DNA from: an uncultured Hyphomicrobiales bacterium
Lineage (GTDB): Bacteria; Pseudomonadota; Alphaproteobacteria; Rhizobiales; Beijerinckiaceae
Direction: 5' to 3'
Assembly: GCA_903825465.1 (NCBI GenBank)
Contig: CAIKAR010000089.1
Location: 47,288 to 111,287, forward strand
DNA length: 64,000 nucleotides
Of the stretch, positions 44,786 through 52,783 are shown piece by piece. A model generated the notes under the pieces. That model did no database searches. It saw nothing but the letters and a program-made list of their open reading frames with translations, and was not told the origin of the DNA. Every line of letters begins with the position of its first letter. Position 1 is the first letter of the stretch. The position numbers and the translations under genes are program-made.

Positions 44786-45859
44786 TCACATCGCGGCGAT
44801 GATGGCCTTTGTCATGGCCTGCGTGCCGCCGGTTCCCTTGATGTCGCCGGTGCGCGTCGCTGGATTGGCGAGAGCCGCGGCGACCCCGCGTTGCATCGAC
44901 GCCGCGGCGGCCACCGCTTGCGGCAGATCGCGGCGGCGGCCGAGCCAGTCGAGCAGCATGCGGGTCGATTCGATCATCGCGTAGGGGTTGGCGATGCCCT
45001 TGCCGGCGATGTCGGGCGCCGAGCCGTGCGTCGCCTGCGCCATGGCGAAATCGCCGTCGCCGATGCACAGGCCCGGCGCCATGCCGAGGCCGCCGACGAG
45101 GCCCGCCGCCTCGTCCGTCAAGATGTCGCCGAACATGTTGGTCGTCACCACCGTGTCGAAGCTTTCGGGGTCGCGCAGCAGGCGCATCGCGAAGGTGTCG
45201 ACGATGCAGTCGTTGACGGTCACGTCGGGAAATTCCGTCGCCGCCTTGAGCACCTCCTCGTTGAACATGCCGCAGCCCATTTTGAACACCGTGTCCTTGT
45301 GGACGTAGGTCAGCAGCTTGCGCGGCCGCGCTTGCGCCAGTTGCAGCGCGGCGCGCGCGACGCGGCGGCTGCCGACGCGCGTGATCACCCGCACCGAGAT
45401 GGTCATGTCGTCGGTGGGCCGGAACTCTCCCGTGCCCATCACGACGTTGCGGTCTGGTTGAAAGCCCTCGTTGTTCTCGCGCACGATGACGAGATCGACA
45501 TTGTCCTTCAAACAGCCGATGTCGGCGAAGGATTTCGTCGGCCGCACGTTGGCGTAGAGGTTGAATTGCTTGCGCATGACCGGATGCGGATTGATGGCGC
45601 CGGGGCCCTTCGGATAGTCGCGGTGGCCGATCGGGCCGAGGATGAATCCATCATAGGTCCGCAGCGTTTCGAGGGTGCCCGCGGGCAGCGTCGTGCCGTG
45701 CGTTTCAAGCGCCTTCGCGCCGATGGGCATGGGTTTCCACGCGATGTTCAAGCCGTGCTTTTCGGCGGCGGCCCGGGCGGCGGCGACCGCGGCCGGCACG
45801 ATTTCATGTCCGATGTCGTCGCCGTTGAGGACGCCGAGCGTGAGGTGCGGAGAAGCCAT
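44786..45859 (-). CDS. Isocitrate/isopropylmalate dehydrogenase-family protein
   Basis: A 357-residue enzyme of the beta-decarboxylating dehydrogenase family. It has GVLNGDDIGHEIVPAAV at the start, LGPIGHRDYPKGPGAINPHPVMRK, VRENNEGFQ in place of the usual RENTEG(L/V)Y, the YVHKDTVFKMG catalytic Lys region, and the metal-binding NMFGDILTDEAAGLVGGLGMAPG with ATHGSAPDIAGKGIANP. It therefore should oxidise a 2-hydroxyacid with NAD(P) and decarboxylate it, but the changed ENTEG loop suggests a substrate other than isocitrate or isopropylmalate (tartrate-like acids are possible). It follows the ABC permease by 38 bases and ends the operon. Confidence 0.85.
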   Translation of the reverse strand: MASPHLTLGVLNGDDIGHEIVPAAVAAARAAAEKHGLNIAWKPMPIGAKALETHGTTLPAGTLETLRTYDGFILGPIGHRDYPKGPGAINPHPVMRKQFNLYANVRPTKSFADIGCLKDNVDLVIVRENNEGFQPDRNVVMGTGEFRPTDDMTISVRVITRVGSRRVARAALQLAQARPRKLLTYVHKDTVFKMGCGMFNEEVLKAATEFPDVTVNDCIVDTFAMRLLRDPESFDTVVTTNMFGDILTDEAAGLVGGLGMAPGLCIGDGDFAMAQATHGSAPDIAGKGIANPYAMIESTRMLLDWLGRRRDLPQAVAAAASMQRGVAAALANPATRTGDIKGTGGTQAMTKAIIAAM

Positions 45860-45897
45860 GTGTGTTTCCAATCGGGACGGGAGACGAGGGCCGCGCG

Positions 45898-47616
45898 TCA
45901 GCCGCGCGCTTGCGGCGGCCCGCCAAGCACGGGCAGGCGGTTGGCGACGGCGACAACGGCGAAGGTGATGACGAGAAGCAGGATGCCGAGCACGGAAATG
46001 GCGCCGAGGTCGCCGCTCTCGTTGAGGTCGTAGATGATCACGGAAACAAGCTTGGTGTTGGAGGTCGTCAGCAGGATCGTCGCCGACAACTCGCGGATGG
46101 CGCCGATGAAGATGAAGCACCAGGCCGCGACGATGTTGGCGCGCAGCAGCGGCGCGGTGATCTGGCGCAGCACGGTGAGCCGCGAGGCGCCGAGGATGCG
46201 GGAGGCCTCCTCCAGCTCCGGATGCAGGCCGCGCAGCGCCGACGCGAATTGCTGGTAGCCCGCCGGCATTTCAATCGTGAGGAAGGCGATCAGCAGAATC
46301 CACAACGTGCCGTAAAGCTGCAACGGCGGGCGCGAATAACTGAGGAACAGGGCGACGCCAAGCACGACGCCGGGAATGGCGACCGGCGCCATCGCGAGAA
46401 ATCCGAGCGCGCCGGTCAGCCGGGATTTGCCTCGCGCGACGAGCCACGCGGCGGCGAGCGCGATGACGACGCCGATCGTCGCCGCGCCGAAGCCGAGCAG
46501 AAACGTGTTGCGCAGCGCCAGCCGCGTCGACGACAGCTCGAACAACACGAAATGAAAGTTGTGCAGCGTCAGGCTGTCGAGCGTCAGCGGCCCCGCGACC
46601 TCGCTCGTCAGCGCGGTCTTGAGCAGCGCGAGATAGGGCAGCGCGACCGTCAGCCCCAAAACTATTCCGGCGAAGCCGGCGGCGGGCCACCGCCACGCGC
46701 CGAGTTTCGTCGGCCGCGCCCGCCCGCTCTTGCCGCCGACGACGGCGTAATTCCCGCGGCCAAGCAGCCACGCTTGCCCGCGCAACAGAAGAATCGTGAT
46801 AATCAGCAGCGGAAAAGAGGCGGCGGCGGCGAGGCCGAGGCGCGGCGGATATTGAAACAGGCTCCAGATTTTCGTCGTGATGACGTGGAAGCCGGCGGGC
46901 ATGGCGAGGATCGCGGGCGAGCCGAACATGGTCAGCGCCTGCAAAAACGCGATCAACGCGCCCGCGAGCAGCGCGGGCAGAACGAGCGGCATCGTCACGC
47001 GCGAAAGCGTGCGCGCGCCCCGCGCGCCGAGGATCGCCGAGGCTTCCTCGAGGTCGGTCGGAACCCTGTCGAGCGCGGTCGCCACCAGCGTGAAGACATA
47101 GGGAAACGTGTAGCAGGCGATGACGAAGACGAGGCCTTCGAAGGTGTAGATGTCGACGAGCGCGTCGAACGGGTCGAGATCGAACGCCCAGCGCCAGGCC
47201 TGATTGATCAATCCGCTGTTGGGCGCCGCCAAAAACTCCCACGCCACCGCGCCCAGAAACGGCGGCGTCACGTAGGAGGCCATGACGAGCGCGCGCACGG
47301 CGCCGCGGCCCGGCATGTCGGTGCGCGCGACAAGCCACGCGAGCGGCGCCGCGATGGCGCAGGACAGGGCCGACACGCACGCCGCCATGGCGAGCGCCAG
47401 AACGAACGGCTTTGTCATCGTCGGGTCGGTGGCGAGCGCGATGAAATTGGCCGTCGTGAACGCGCCCTTCGCGTCCGTGAGCGCGTACCAGCACAGCCAA
47501 AAGAACGGCAGCGCGACGAGCGCCGCCAACACCGCGATCAACAGCCCCGCCAGCGGGCGAAAGGCGTCGAAGCCCCGCGCCGGCGCGGCCAGGGCGGCGC
47601 TCGATTCAGGTGCCAA
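45898..47616 (-). CDS. Iron(III)-type ABC transporter permease, two fused domains
   Basis: A 572-residue membrane protein of about 12 helices with two binding-protein-dependent permease domains; each carries an EAA loop (LEEASAILGARGARTLSRVTMP and LEEASRILGASRLTVLRQITAP). Fused FbpB/AfuB-like permeases serve ferric iron, but also phosphonate and sugar phosphate uptake. The start is TTG, overlapping the end of the preceding receptor gene by 11 bases, so translation is coupled. Operon order is ATPase, receptor, permease, dehydrogenase. The metabolic neighbours suggest an organic substrate rather than iron. Confidence 0.9.
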   Translation of the reverse strand: MAPESSAALAAPARGFDAFRPLAGLLIAVLAALVALPFFWLCWYALTDAKGAFTTANFIALATDPTMTKPFVLALAMAACVSALSCAIAAPLAWLVARTDMPGRGAVRALVMASYVTPPFLGAVAWEFLAAPNSGLINQAWRWAFDLDPFDALVDIYTFEGLVFVIACYTFPYVFTLVATALDRVPTDLEEASAILGARGARTLSRVTMPLVLPALLAGALIAFLQALTMFGSPAILAMPAGFHVITTKIWSLFQYPPRLGLAAAASFPLLIITILLLRGQAWLLGRGNYAVVGGKSGRARPTKLGAWRWPAAGFAGIVLGLTVALPYLALLKTALTSEVAGPLTLDSLTLHNFHFVLFELSSTRLALRNTFLLGFGAATIGVVIALAAAWLVARGKSRLTGALGFLAMAPVAIPGVVLGVALFLSYSRPPLQLYGTLWILLIAFLTIEMPAGYQQFASALRGLHPELEEASRILGASRLTVLRQITAPLLRANIVAAWCFIFIGAIRELSATILLTTSNTKLVSVIIYDLNESGDLGAISVLGILLLVITFAVVAVANRLPVLGGPPQARG

Positions 47617-48670
47617 AATACTGCTCGTATTTCTGCTTGATCGTCTCGATCTCTTTTTCCAGCGCGACGGGATCGGATTCGAGCAGCTTGATTTGCGACA
47701 GCGGCACGCGCCCGGCCTTTTCCTTCACGCCGGGATGCAGCGAACGCAATCCGCCCACGTCGCTGAGGCCCTGCTGTCCCTCCAGCGAATAGATGTACGC
47801 GAAGTACAGCTTCGCGGCGTTGGGATGCGGAGCGTCCTTCAGGATCGCGGCGTTGCCCGGCACGAAGGGCGTGCCCTCCGGCGCGTAGACGGGCACGACG
47901 GGCACGCCCTTCTCCGCGAGAATGTGGATGTTGTATTCGTTGCCGTCCGCCATGACGGGGCGTTCGCCGAGCGCCAGCTTTTTGGGCGGATCGGACGACG
48001 ATTGCACCTGCATGACGCGCTGGTGGCCGAGCTTCTCGAAATAGTCCCAACCCAGCGCGTGGCTGATGACATAGGTCGCGGTCATGATCGTGCCGCTGTA
48101 GCCGGGATGCGCCTTGACCATCTTGCCGCGCCACTTGGGGTCGAGCAGCGAGGCGAGGCTTGTCGGCGCGTCGGCGGGCTTGATGAACTTGGTGTTGTAG
48201 GCGATCACGCTGAGGTTGGCGCGCGCCGTGGCGAATTCGCCGTCGGGGTCGACGCCGTTTTTCGGCCAGAGTTTCACGACCTCCGCGGGCAGCGACTTGG
48301 CCAGCCATCCCGCCCGCTTGAAGATCGGGAATTGCACCGCGTCCGAGGCCTCGTAGATATCGACGACGTGCAGATCGCTGCCGTATTCCTGGTTGATGCG
48401 CTGGAAGTTGCGTTCGGCGCCCGAGCGTTCGGTGCTCACCTCGATCTTCGGATATTTGGCGTGGAAATCGTTGGCGAGGCGTTCCACAACCTCGGTGTCG
48501 GCGGACGTGTACCAGACGACCTTGCCTTCCTTTTCCGCCGCCGCGATCAACTCGGGCGTCACCTCGTAGGTCCCAGCGGACTGCGCGCGCGCGGCGCAAG
48601 GCGCGACAAGCAGCGCGGCGAGCGCGGTCGCGAGCGCGTGATTGGCTTGGCGCGAATGTGTGCTTCGCAT
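47606..48670 (-). CDS. Iron(III)-type ABC transporter receptor
   Basis: A 354-residue exported binding protein: signal peptide (NHALATALAALLVAPCAARAQ) followed by ELIAAAEKEGKVVWYTSADTEVVERLANDFHAKYPKIEVSTERSGAERNFQRINQEYGS, the common AfuA/FbpA/potD-like start. PYGSDLHVVDIYEASDAVQFP and the VYAPEGTPFVPGNAAILKDAPHPNAAKLY segment match receptors of this ABC group. The two adjacent tyrosines that bind ferric ion in FbpA are not evident at the C-terminal half (EYNIH, APEGT instead), which supports a non-iron ligand. Between the ATPase and permease genes. Confidence 0.88.
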   Translation of the reverse strand: MRSTHSRQANHALATALAALLVAPCAARAQSAGTYEVTPELIAAAEKEGKVVWYTSADTEVVERLANDFHAKYPKIEVSTERSGAERNFQRINQEYGSDLHVVDIYEASDAVQFPIFKRAGWLAKSLPAEVVKLWPKNGVDPDGEFATARANLSVIAYNTKFIKPADAPTSLASLLDPKWRGKMVKAHPGYSGTIMTATYVISHALGWDYFEKLGHQRVMQVQSSSDPPKKLALGERPVMADGNEYNIHILAEKGVPVVPVYAPEGTPFVPGNAAILKDAPHPNAAKLYFAYIYSLEGQQGLSDVGGLRSLHPGVKEKAGRVPLSQIKLLESDPVALEKEIETIKQKYEQYFGT

Positions 48671-48679
48671 GGGCGTTTC

Positions 48680-49744
48680 CTAGCGTTCGAGCGCCCAGCA
48701 CGCGGCGGGCGGCAGATAAAGCCACACCCCGCGCCCGGCGGCAATGTCGATCTCCGTCGGCGCGACCACGCGGACTTGCCGGCCGCCGGCGAGTTCGATC
48801 AGATAGTCGCGGTGCGAGCCGAGATAGGTTTGCCGCGCGACGGTTCCACGCGCGCTGTTGACGCTCTCGCCCGTGGCGGCTTCCGACAGCTTGATGTCGT
48901 GCGGGCGGATGGAAACGCTGGTGGGGCCGGCCGCCGCGTAGGCGCCGCCCGCGCAACGCAGCACGAGGCCTTCGCCGCAATCCACGGCGTCGGCGCCCGA
49001 CCTCGCGCCCTCGAACAGATTCGTGCCGCCAAGAAAGCGCGCCACGAACCCGGTCGCCGGGCGCCGATAGATCTCGCTCGGCGAGGCCGTTTGTTCGACG
49101 CGGCCCTGGTTCATCACCACCACCACGTCGGCGGCGGTCATCGCCTCGGTCTGGTCGTGCGTGACGTAGAGGCTGGTGAAGCGGAATTGGTCGTGCAGGC
49201 GGCGGATTTCGAAGCGCATTTCCTCGCGCAGATTCGCGTCGAGATTGGAGAGCGGCTCGTCAAGCAGGAGGATTTCCGGCTCGACGACGAGCGCGCGGGC
49301 GAGCGCCACGCGCTGTTGCTGCCCGCCCGACAGCTCGCCGGGATGGCGCCGCGCCAGCGCCGAAAGCTTCGTCGCGTCGAGAATGGCGCCGACGCGCTTG
49401 TTCAGATCGTCGGCCGGAATCTTGCGCAGGCGCAGGCCATAGGCGACGTTTTCGAACACGCTCATGTGCGGCCACAGCGCGTAGTTCTGGAAAATCATCG
49501 ACATGCCACGCCGCTCGGGCGGCAGGCTCGACTTCGGCGTCGAGATCGCGCGGCCGCCGACGCGGATTTCGCCTTGGTCGGGCTCCGCGAAGCCGGCGAC
49601 GAGCCGCAGCGTCGTCGTCTTGCCGCAGCCCGAGGGGCCGAGCAGGCAGATCAACGAGCCCTTCTCGATCGACAGCGAGACATTGTCGACGACCGTCAAG
49701 GCGCCGTAGCGCTTGGTCAGGCCGGCGATTTCGACAAACGACAT
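48680..49744 (-). CDS. ABC transporter ATPase, FbpC/PotA-like with TOBE domain
   Basis: A 354-residue ATPase: Walker A GPSGCGKTT, Q-loop FQNYALWPHMSV, signature LSGGQQQR, Walker B EILLLDEPLSNLD and H-loop THDQ. The C-terminal 100 residues form the TOBE domain of the iron/putrescine/sugar-type importers. It ends 10 bases before the receptor gene and starts the ABC part of the operon, 46 bases after the SDR stop. It energises the permease at 45.9 kb. Confidence 0.94.
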   Translation of the reverse strand: MSFVEIAGLTKRYGALTVVDNVSLSIEKGSLICLLGPSGCGKTTTLRLVAGFAEPDQGEIRVGGRAISTPKSSLPPERRGMSMIFQNYALWPHMSVFENVAYGLRLRKIPADDLNKRVGAILDATKLSALARRHPGELSGGQQQRVALARALVVEPEILLLDEPLSNLDANLREEMRFEIRRLHDQFRFTSLYVTHDQTEAMTAADVVVVMNQGRVEQTASPSEIYRRPATGFVARFLGGTNLFEGARSGADAVDCGEGLVLRCAGGAYAAAGPTSVSIRPHDIKLSEAATGESVNSARGTVARQTYLGSHRDYLIELAGGRQVRVVAPTEIDIAAGRGVWLYLPPAACWALER

Positions 49745-49790
49745 GCGCGCCCCTCCGCGGCGCTCCCGCGCCGCCTGTTCCGCCGCGTGG

Positions 49791-50552
49791 TCACGGCATC
49801 ACGATGCCGCCGTTCACGTGGATCGTCTGCCCGGTGATGTAGGCGCCGGTCGGCGCGCACAACATGCGCACGACCTCGGCCACTTCCTCCGGCGTTCCTT
49901 CGCGCCCGACGAGCGGCCCGGAGCCAGGGGGCAGCGTCACGCTGCGGCCCGAGGTCGCCGAGCGCGGACCGCCGATCTTGCCCGGCACGACGCAATTGAC
50001 GGTGACCCCGTTGCGCGCGAACTCGACCGCCAGCGCGCGGGTGAAGCCCACCAGCGCGCCCTTCGCCGCGGCGACATGCGCGCGTTCGTGGCCGCCGGCG
50101 TGGGCCGTCACGCCGCCGATGTTTACGATGCGGCCGTTGCCCCGCGCGACCATGTGCGGAACCGCCGCGCGCGAGCACAAAAACGCCCCGTCGACGATGG
50201 GCGACACGACGGCGCGCCACTCGGCCAGCGTCATGGTCGCCAGCGCGCCTTCGCCGCGGTTGGCGGCGTTGTTGACGAGAATATCGAGGCCGCCGAACTC
50301 CGCGACGACGCGCGCCGCCATGTCGGCGACGGCCTGTTCATCGACGACGTCGGCGAGAATGAGCATGGCGCGGACGCCCATGCCTTTGAGCCTGGCCACC
50401 AGCGCCTCGCCCTCGGCGCGCGAGGAGCGGGCGTTGATCACGATGTCGGCGCCTTCCTCGGCGAGAGCCGTCGCGATCGCCGCGCCGATGCGGCGCACGC
50501 CCCCGGTGACGAGCGCGACCTGGCCCTCAAGCCGTCTTGTTTTCTCCGCCAA
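49791..50552 (-). CDS. SDR-family oxidoreductase lacking the catalytic tyrosine
   Basis: A 253-residue FabG-like SDR with VTGGVRRIGAAIA at the nucleotide site, NNAANRGEG and a final YITGQTIHVNGGI. The active-site motif YxxxK reads VAAAK (ERAHVAAAKGALVGFTRAL), so the catalytic Tyr is replaced by Val, with a His just before it. Either this changes the reaction or the enzyme lost its reductase activity. I start at TTG 50552 because GGGGAG lies seven bases before it; the track's ATG at 50600 adds 16 residues. It is the second gene of the operon. Confidence 0.82.
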   Translation of the reverse strand: MAEKTRRLEGQVALVTGGVRRIGAAIATALAEEGADIVINARSSRAEGEALVARLKGMGVRAMLILADVVDEQAVADMAARVVAEFGGLDILVNNAANRGEGALATMTLAEWRAVVSPIVDGAFLCSRAAVPHMVARGNGRIVNIGGVTAHAGGHERAHVAAAKGALVGFTRALAVEFARNGVTVNCVVPGKIGGPRSATSGRSVTLPPGSGPLVGREGTPEEVAEVVRMLCAPTGAYITGQTIHVNGGIVMP

Positions 50553-50642
50553 CGCAAAGCTCCCCGCCCTTGGGCTGTCTTTGGGGCGAGGGCGTAGCAC
50601 GCGCGCGGCGGGCGCGCCACCAAGCCCGGGCGCGCTTCAAGC

Positions 50643-51560
50643 CTAAGCGCGATTGGGCGCGCAATCGACGCGGATGAACGCCTCGAGTTCGCGTTCGATC
50701 GGGTCGCCGGCGCCGAAGCCGATGCGGAAACACGACGTGTAGTGATTCTGACCGCTCTGGCGCACGAAGCGGGGAAATCTTCCATCCCGTTCGAACAACG
50801 CGTTGACGAGCGTAAGCGCCTGTTCCTGAAAATCGTGGGTCTCAATCTCGCCGACCGACACCATGACAGGCAGTTTCGACTCGCGGACGCCGGGCAGCGG
50901 CGAATGCGCCGCGTAATCCGGCCCATAGTAGTTGCCGACGTTGACGGCGTTGACCAGCTTCGCGAAATCATAATTGCCGGAGCCGAGCGCCGCGCCGACG
51001 ACGCCGCGGGTGTCGGCGCCCATGCGCGCGATCTGGTCGGCGACGAGAACCGCGCCGGCGGAGTGGCCCATCAAAACAATGTGACCGGCGTCGCCGCCGT
51101 GCTCGCCCGCGTGCAGGCGGATCCATTCGACCGCGGCGGTCACGTCGTCCTGCGCGGTGGGCGCCGGGTCGGTCGTGGCCAGCCGGTAGGTGATGTTGAC
51201 GCCCAGAAAGCCGCGCCGCGCCGCCCAGACGCCGATGTTGTGAAAGTAGGGCAGGCCGGGGCTTTTCTTGTCGCCGCGCACAAAGCCGCCGCCATGGACA
51301 TAGACCAGCACGGGCCTTTTCGCCGCGCCGTCCGCCGGCTCGAAAATGTCGAGGCGCTGCCGCGGGCGCGGGCCGTAGGGAACGTCCTCGCTCACCTTGA
51401 TTCCAGCGTAGGGCGGGGCCTCGTGAAGGTCAGCGTAAAGCTTTTGCGATTCGAGCAGCAATTCGCGCGTGAGTTCGCGGCCCAGCGGTGGCGTGGCGGC
51501 GGCGAGGCGGGCCTCGATGAGCGCGCGGTCGGCGGCGCTCAATTCGATCATCCCCTTCAT
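50643..51560 (-). CDS. Alpha/beta hydrolase of the hormone-sensitive-lipase/carboxylesterase group
   Basis: A 305-residue cytoplasmic esterase. The HSL oxyanion motif HGGGF and the nucleophile elbow GHSAGA are present, the acidic residue probably lies in SVGEIETHDFQEQA and the histidine in SGQNHYTS. Start ATG 51560 has GGGAGGAGG before it; a second ATG lies nine bases later. It heads the SDR-ABC-dehydrogenase operon and probably hydrolyses an ester or lactone of the imported compound. Arylformamidase is an alternative for this subgroup. Confidence 0.85.
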   Translation of the reverse strand: MKGMIELSAADRALIEARLAAATPPLGRELTRELLLESQKLYADLHEAPPYAGIKVSEDVPYGPRPRQRLDIFEPADGAAKRPVLVYVHGGGFVRGDKKSPGLPYFHNIGVWAARRGFLGVNITYRLATTDPAPTAQDDVTAAVEWIRLHAGEHGGDAGHIVLMGHSAGAVLVADQIARMGADTRGVVGAALGSGNYDFAKLVNAVNVGNYYGPDYAAHSPLPGVRESKLPVMVSVGEIETHDFQEQALTLVNALFERDGRFPRFVRQSGQNHYTSCFRIGFGAGDPIERELEAFIRVDCAPNRA

Positions 51561-51580
51561 CCCGGCCTCCTCCCTGTGAC

Positions 51581-51615
51581 CGTGGAATTGACCGGACGAT
51601 TGCGCAATCTGTCAA
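51581..51615 (-). promoter_or_regulatory. Promoter with operator-like palindrome for the hydrolase-ABC operon
   Basis: On the minus strand a perfect -35 TTGACA occupies 51615-51610. The spacer holds a perfect 12-base palindrome GATTGCGCAATC (51598-51609), as in many MarR/TetR-type operators, and a weak -10 (GTCAAT) lies 17 bases downstream. A transcript would start near 51580, leaving a 20-base leader with the strong ribosome site before 51560. Regulator not found in the window. Confidence 0.55.
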
Positions 51616-51727
51616 GCCGCGATACGAGCGAAGGAGAACTTAAAAAAAACATTCGCGCGTCATCGCCGCGGTTAAAGCCGCGGCCAATCCCCAACAGGGA
51701 ACGCGGCCGCGATGAGGGAGCAAATCG

Positions 51728-52768
51728 ATGCAATTCGGCGTGTTTTCCAACGGGCAGCGTCGCAACCAGATCGCCGCCGACAGCTACGACGAGGATCTGG
51801 AGGAATTGATCCTCGCCGACGACCTCGGTTTTCGCGAGGCGTGGATCAGCGAGCACGGCGTTTTCGTCAGCCGGCCCGAGCCGGATCATCTGCCCAGCGC
51901 CGACATATTGATCGCCAAGGCGGCGGCGCTGACCAAGCAAATCAAATTTGGCCCCGGCATCCGGCCGCTGCCGTTCTTCCACCCGCTGCAAGTGGCGACG
52001 GACGCCGCGGTTTGCGATCACATCACGCGGGGACGCTACATGGCCGGCTTTGGCCTTGGCCTCGGCGGCGGCGGCGAGCCGCGCGGCAAGATGCCCGGCG
52101 CGCCGCGAGAAATGGCGGCGGAATCGATCGATTTTATTTTGCGCGCGTGGAGCGAGCCCGAGCCGTTCGATTTCGAGGGCCGCTTTTGGCAAGTGAAAAA
52201 CGCGCGGATTGTTCCCATGCCCTACACCAAGCCGCGCATGGAGGTGGGCATCGCCTGTTCGCGCACGGACTCGACGATGGAGCTCGCCGCGCGCAAGGGT
52301 TTCCTGCCGTTGCTGACATGGACGACGCCGGCGCCGCCGCTCGCCGCGATGATCGAAACATATCTGGGCGCGAAGGGGGAAGGCCTGGGCGCGGGCGAAG
52401 AGCGCGCGCCGTCGCGTCAAAGCGTCCGCGTCGGACGCTTCGTGTACATCGCGGATTCGGTCGCGCAGGCGAAGCGGGAACTGGCGAACGCCGACATCGA
52501 CGCGATCAACCGCGGCCGTCTCGACGGCTACATTCCGGCGGGCGGAACGCGCGGCGACATCGATCTGGACTACTTGATCGACTCGGGCGCGTTCGTTTGC
52601 GGCGACGTGGACCGGGTGGCGGAAATCCTCGCCGAATTCCACCACGATGTCGGCGGCTTCGGCGCGCTGCTGCTGGTCTGCGGCAAGGACTGGGGCGTGA
52701 AGGAGGGCCGCGACCGCACATGGCGGCAGTTCATGGCCGAGGTCGCGCCAAAGCTGGCGGCGCTGTAG
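51728..52768 (+). CDS. LLM-class flavin-dependent monooxygenase
   Basis: A 346-residue luciferase-like monooxygenase. It begins MQFGVFSNGQRRNQIAADSYDEDLEELILADDLGFREAWISEHG and shows FFHPLQVATDAAVCDHITRGRYMAGFGLGLG and the C-terminal VCGDVDRVAEILAEF, all typical of the alkanal-monooxygenase family. It needs FMNH2 from a separate reductase not seen here. It is divergent from the hydrolase operon and convergent with the ubiD-like gene, 15 bases apart. The GGAGC upstream of the ATG supports the start. Confidence 0.88.
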   Translation: MQFGVFSNGQRRNQIAADSYDEDLEELILADDLGFREAWISEHGVFVSRPEPDHLPSADILIAKAAALTKQIKFGPGIRPLPFFHPLQVATDAAVCDHITRGRYMAGFGLGLGGGGEPRGKMPGAPREMAAESIDFILRAWSEPEPFDFEGRFWQVKNARIVPMPYTKPRMEVGIACSRTDSTMELAARKGFLPLLTWTTPAPPLAAMIETYLGAKGEGLGAGEERAPSRQSVRVGRFVYIADSVAQAKRELANADIDAINRGRLDGYIPAGGTRGDIDLDYLIDSGAFVCGDVDRVAEILAEFHHDVGGFGALLLVCGKDWGVKEGRDRTWRQFMAEVAPKLAAL

Positions 52769-52783
52769 GCGGAAGCGCTTCCC

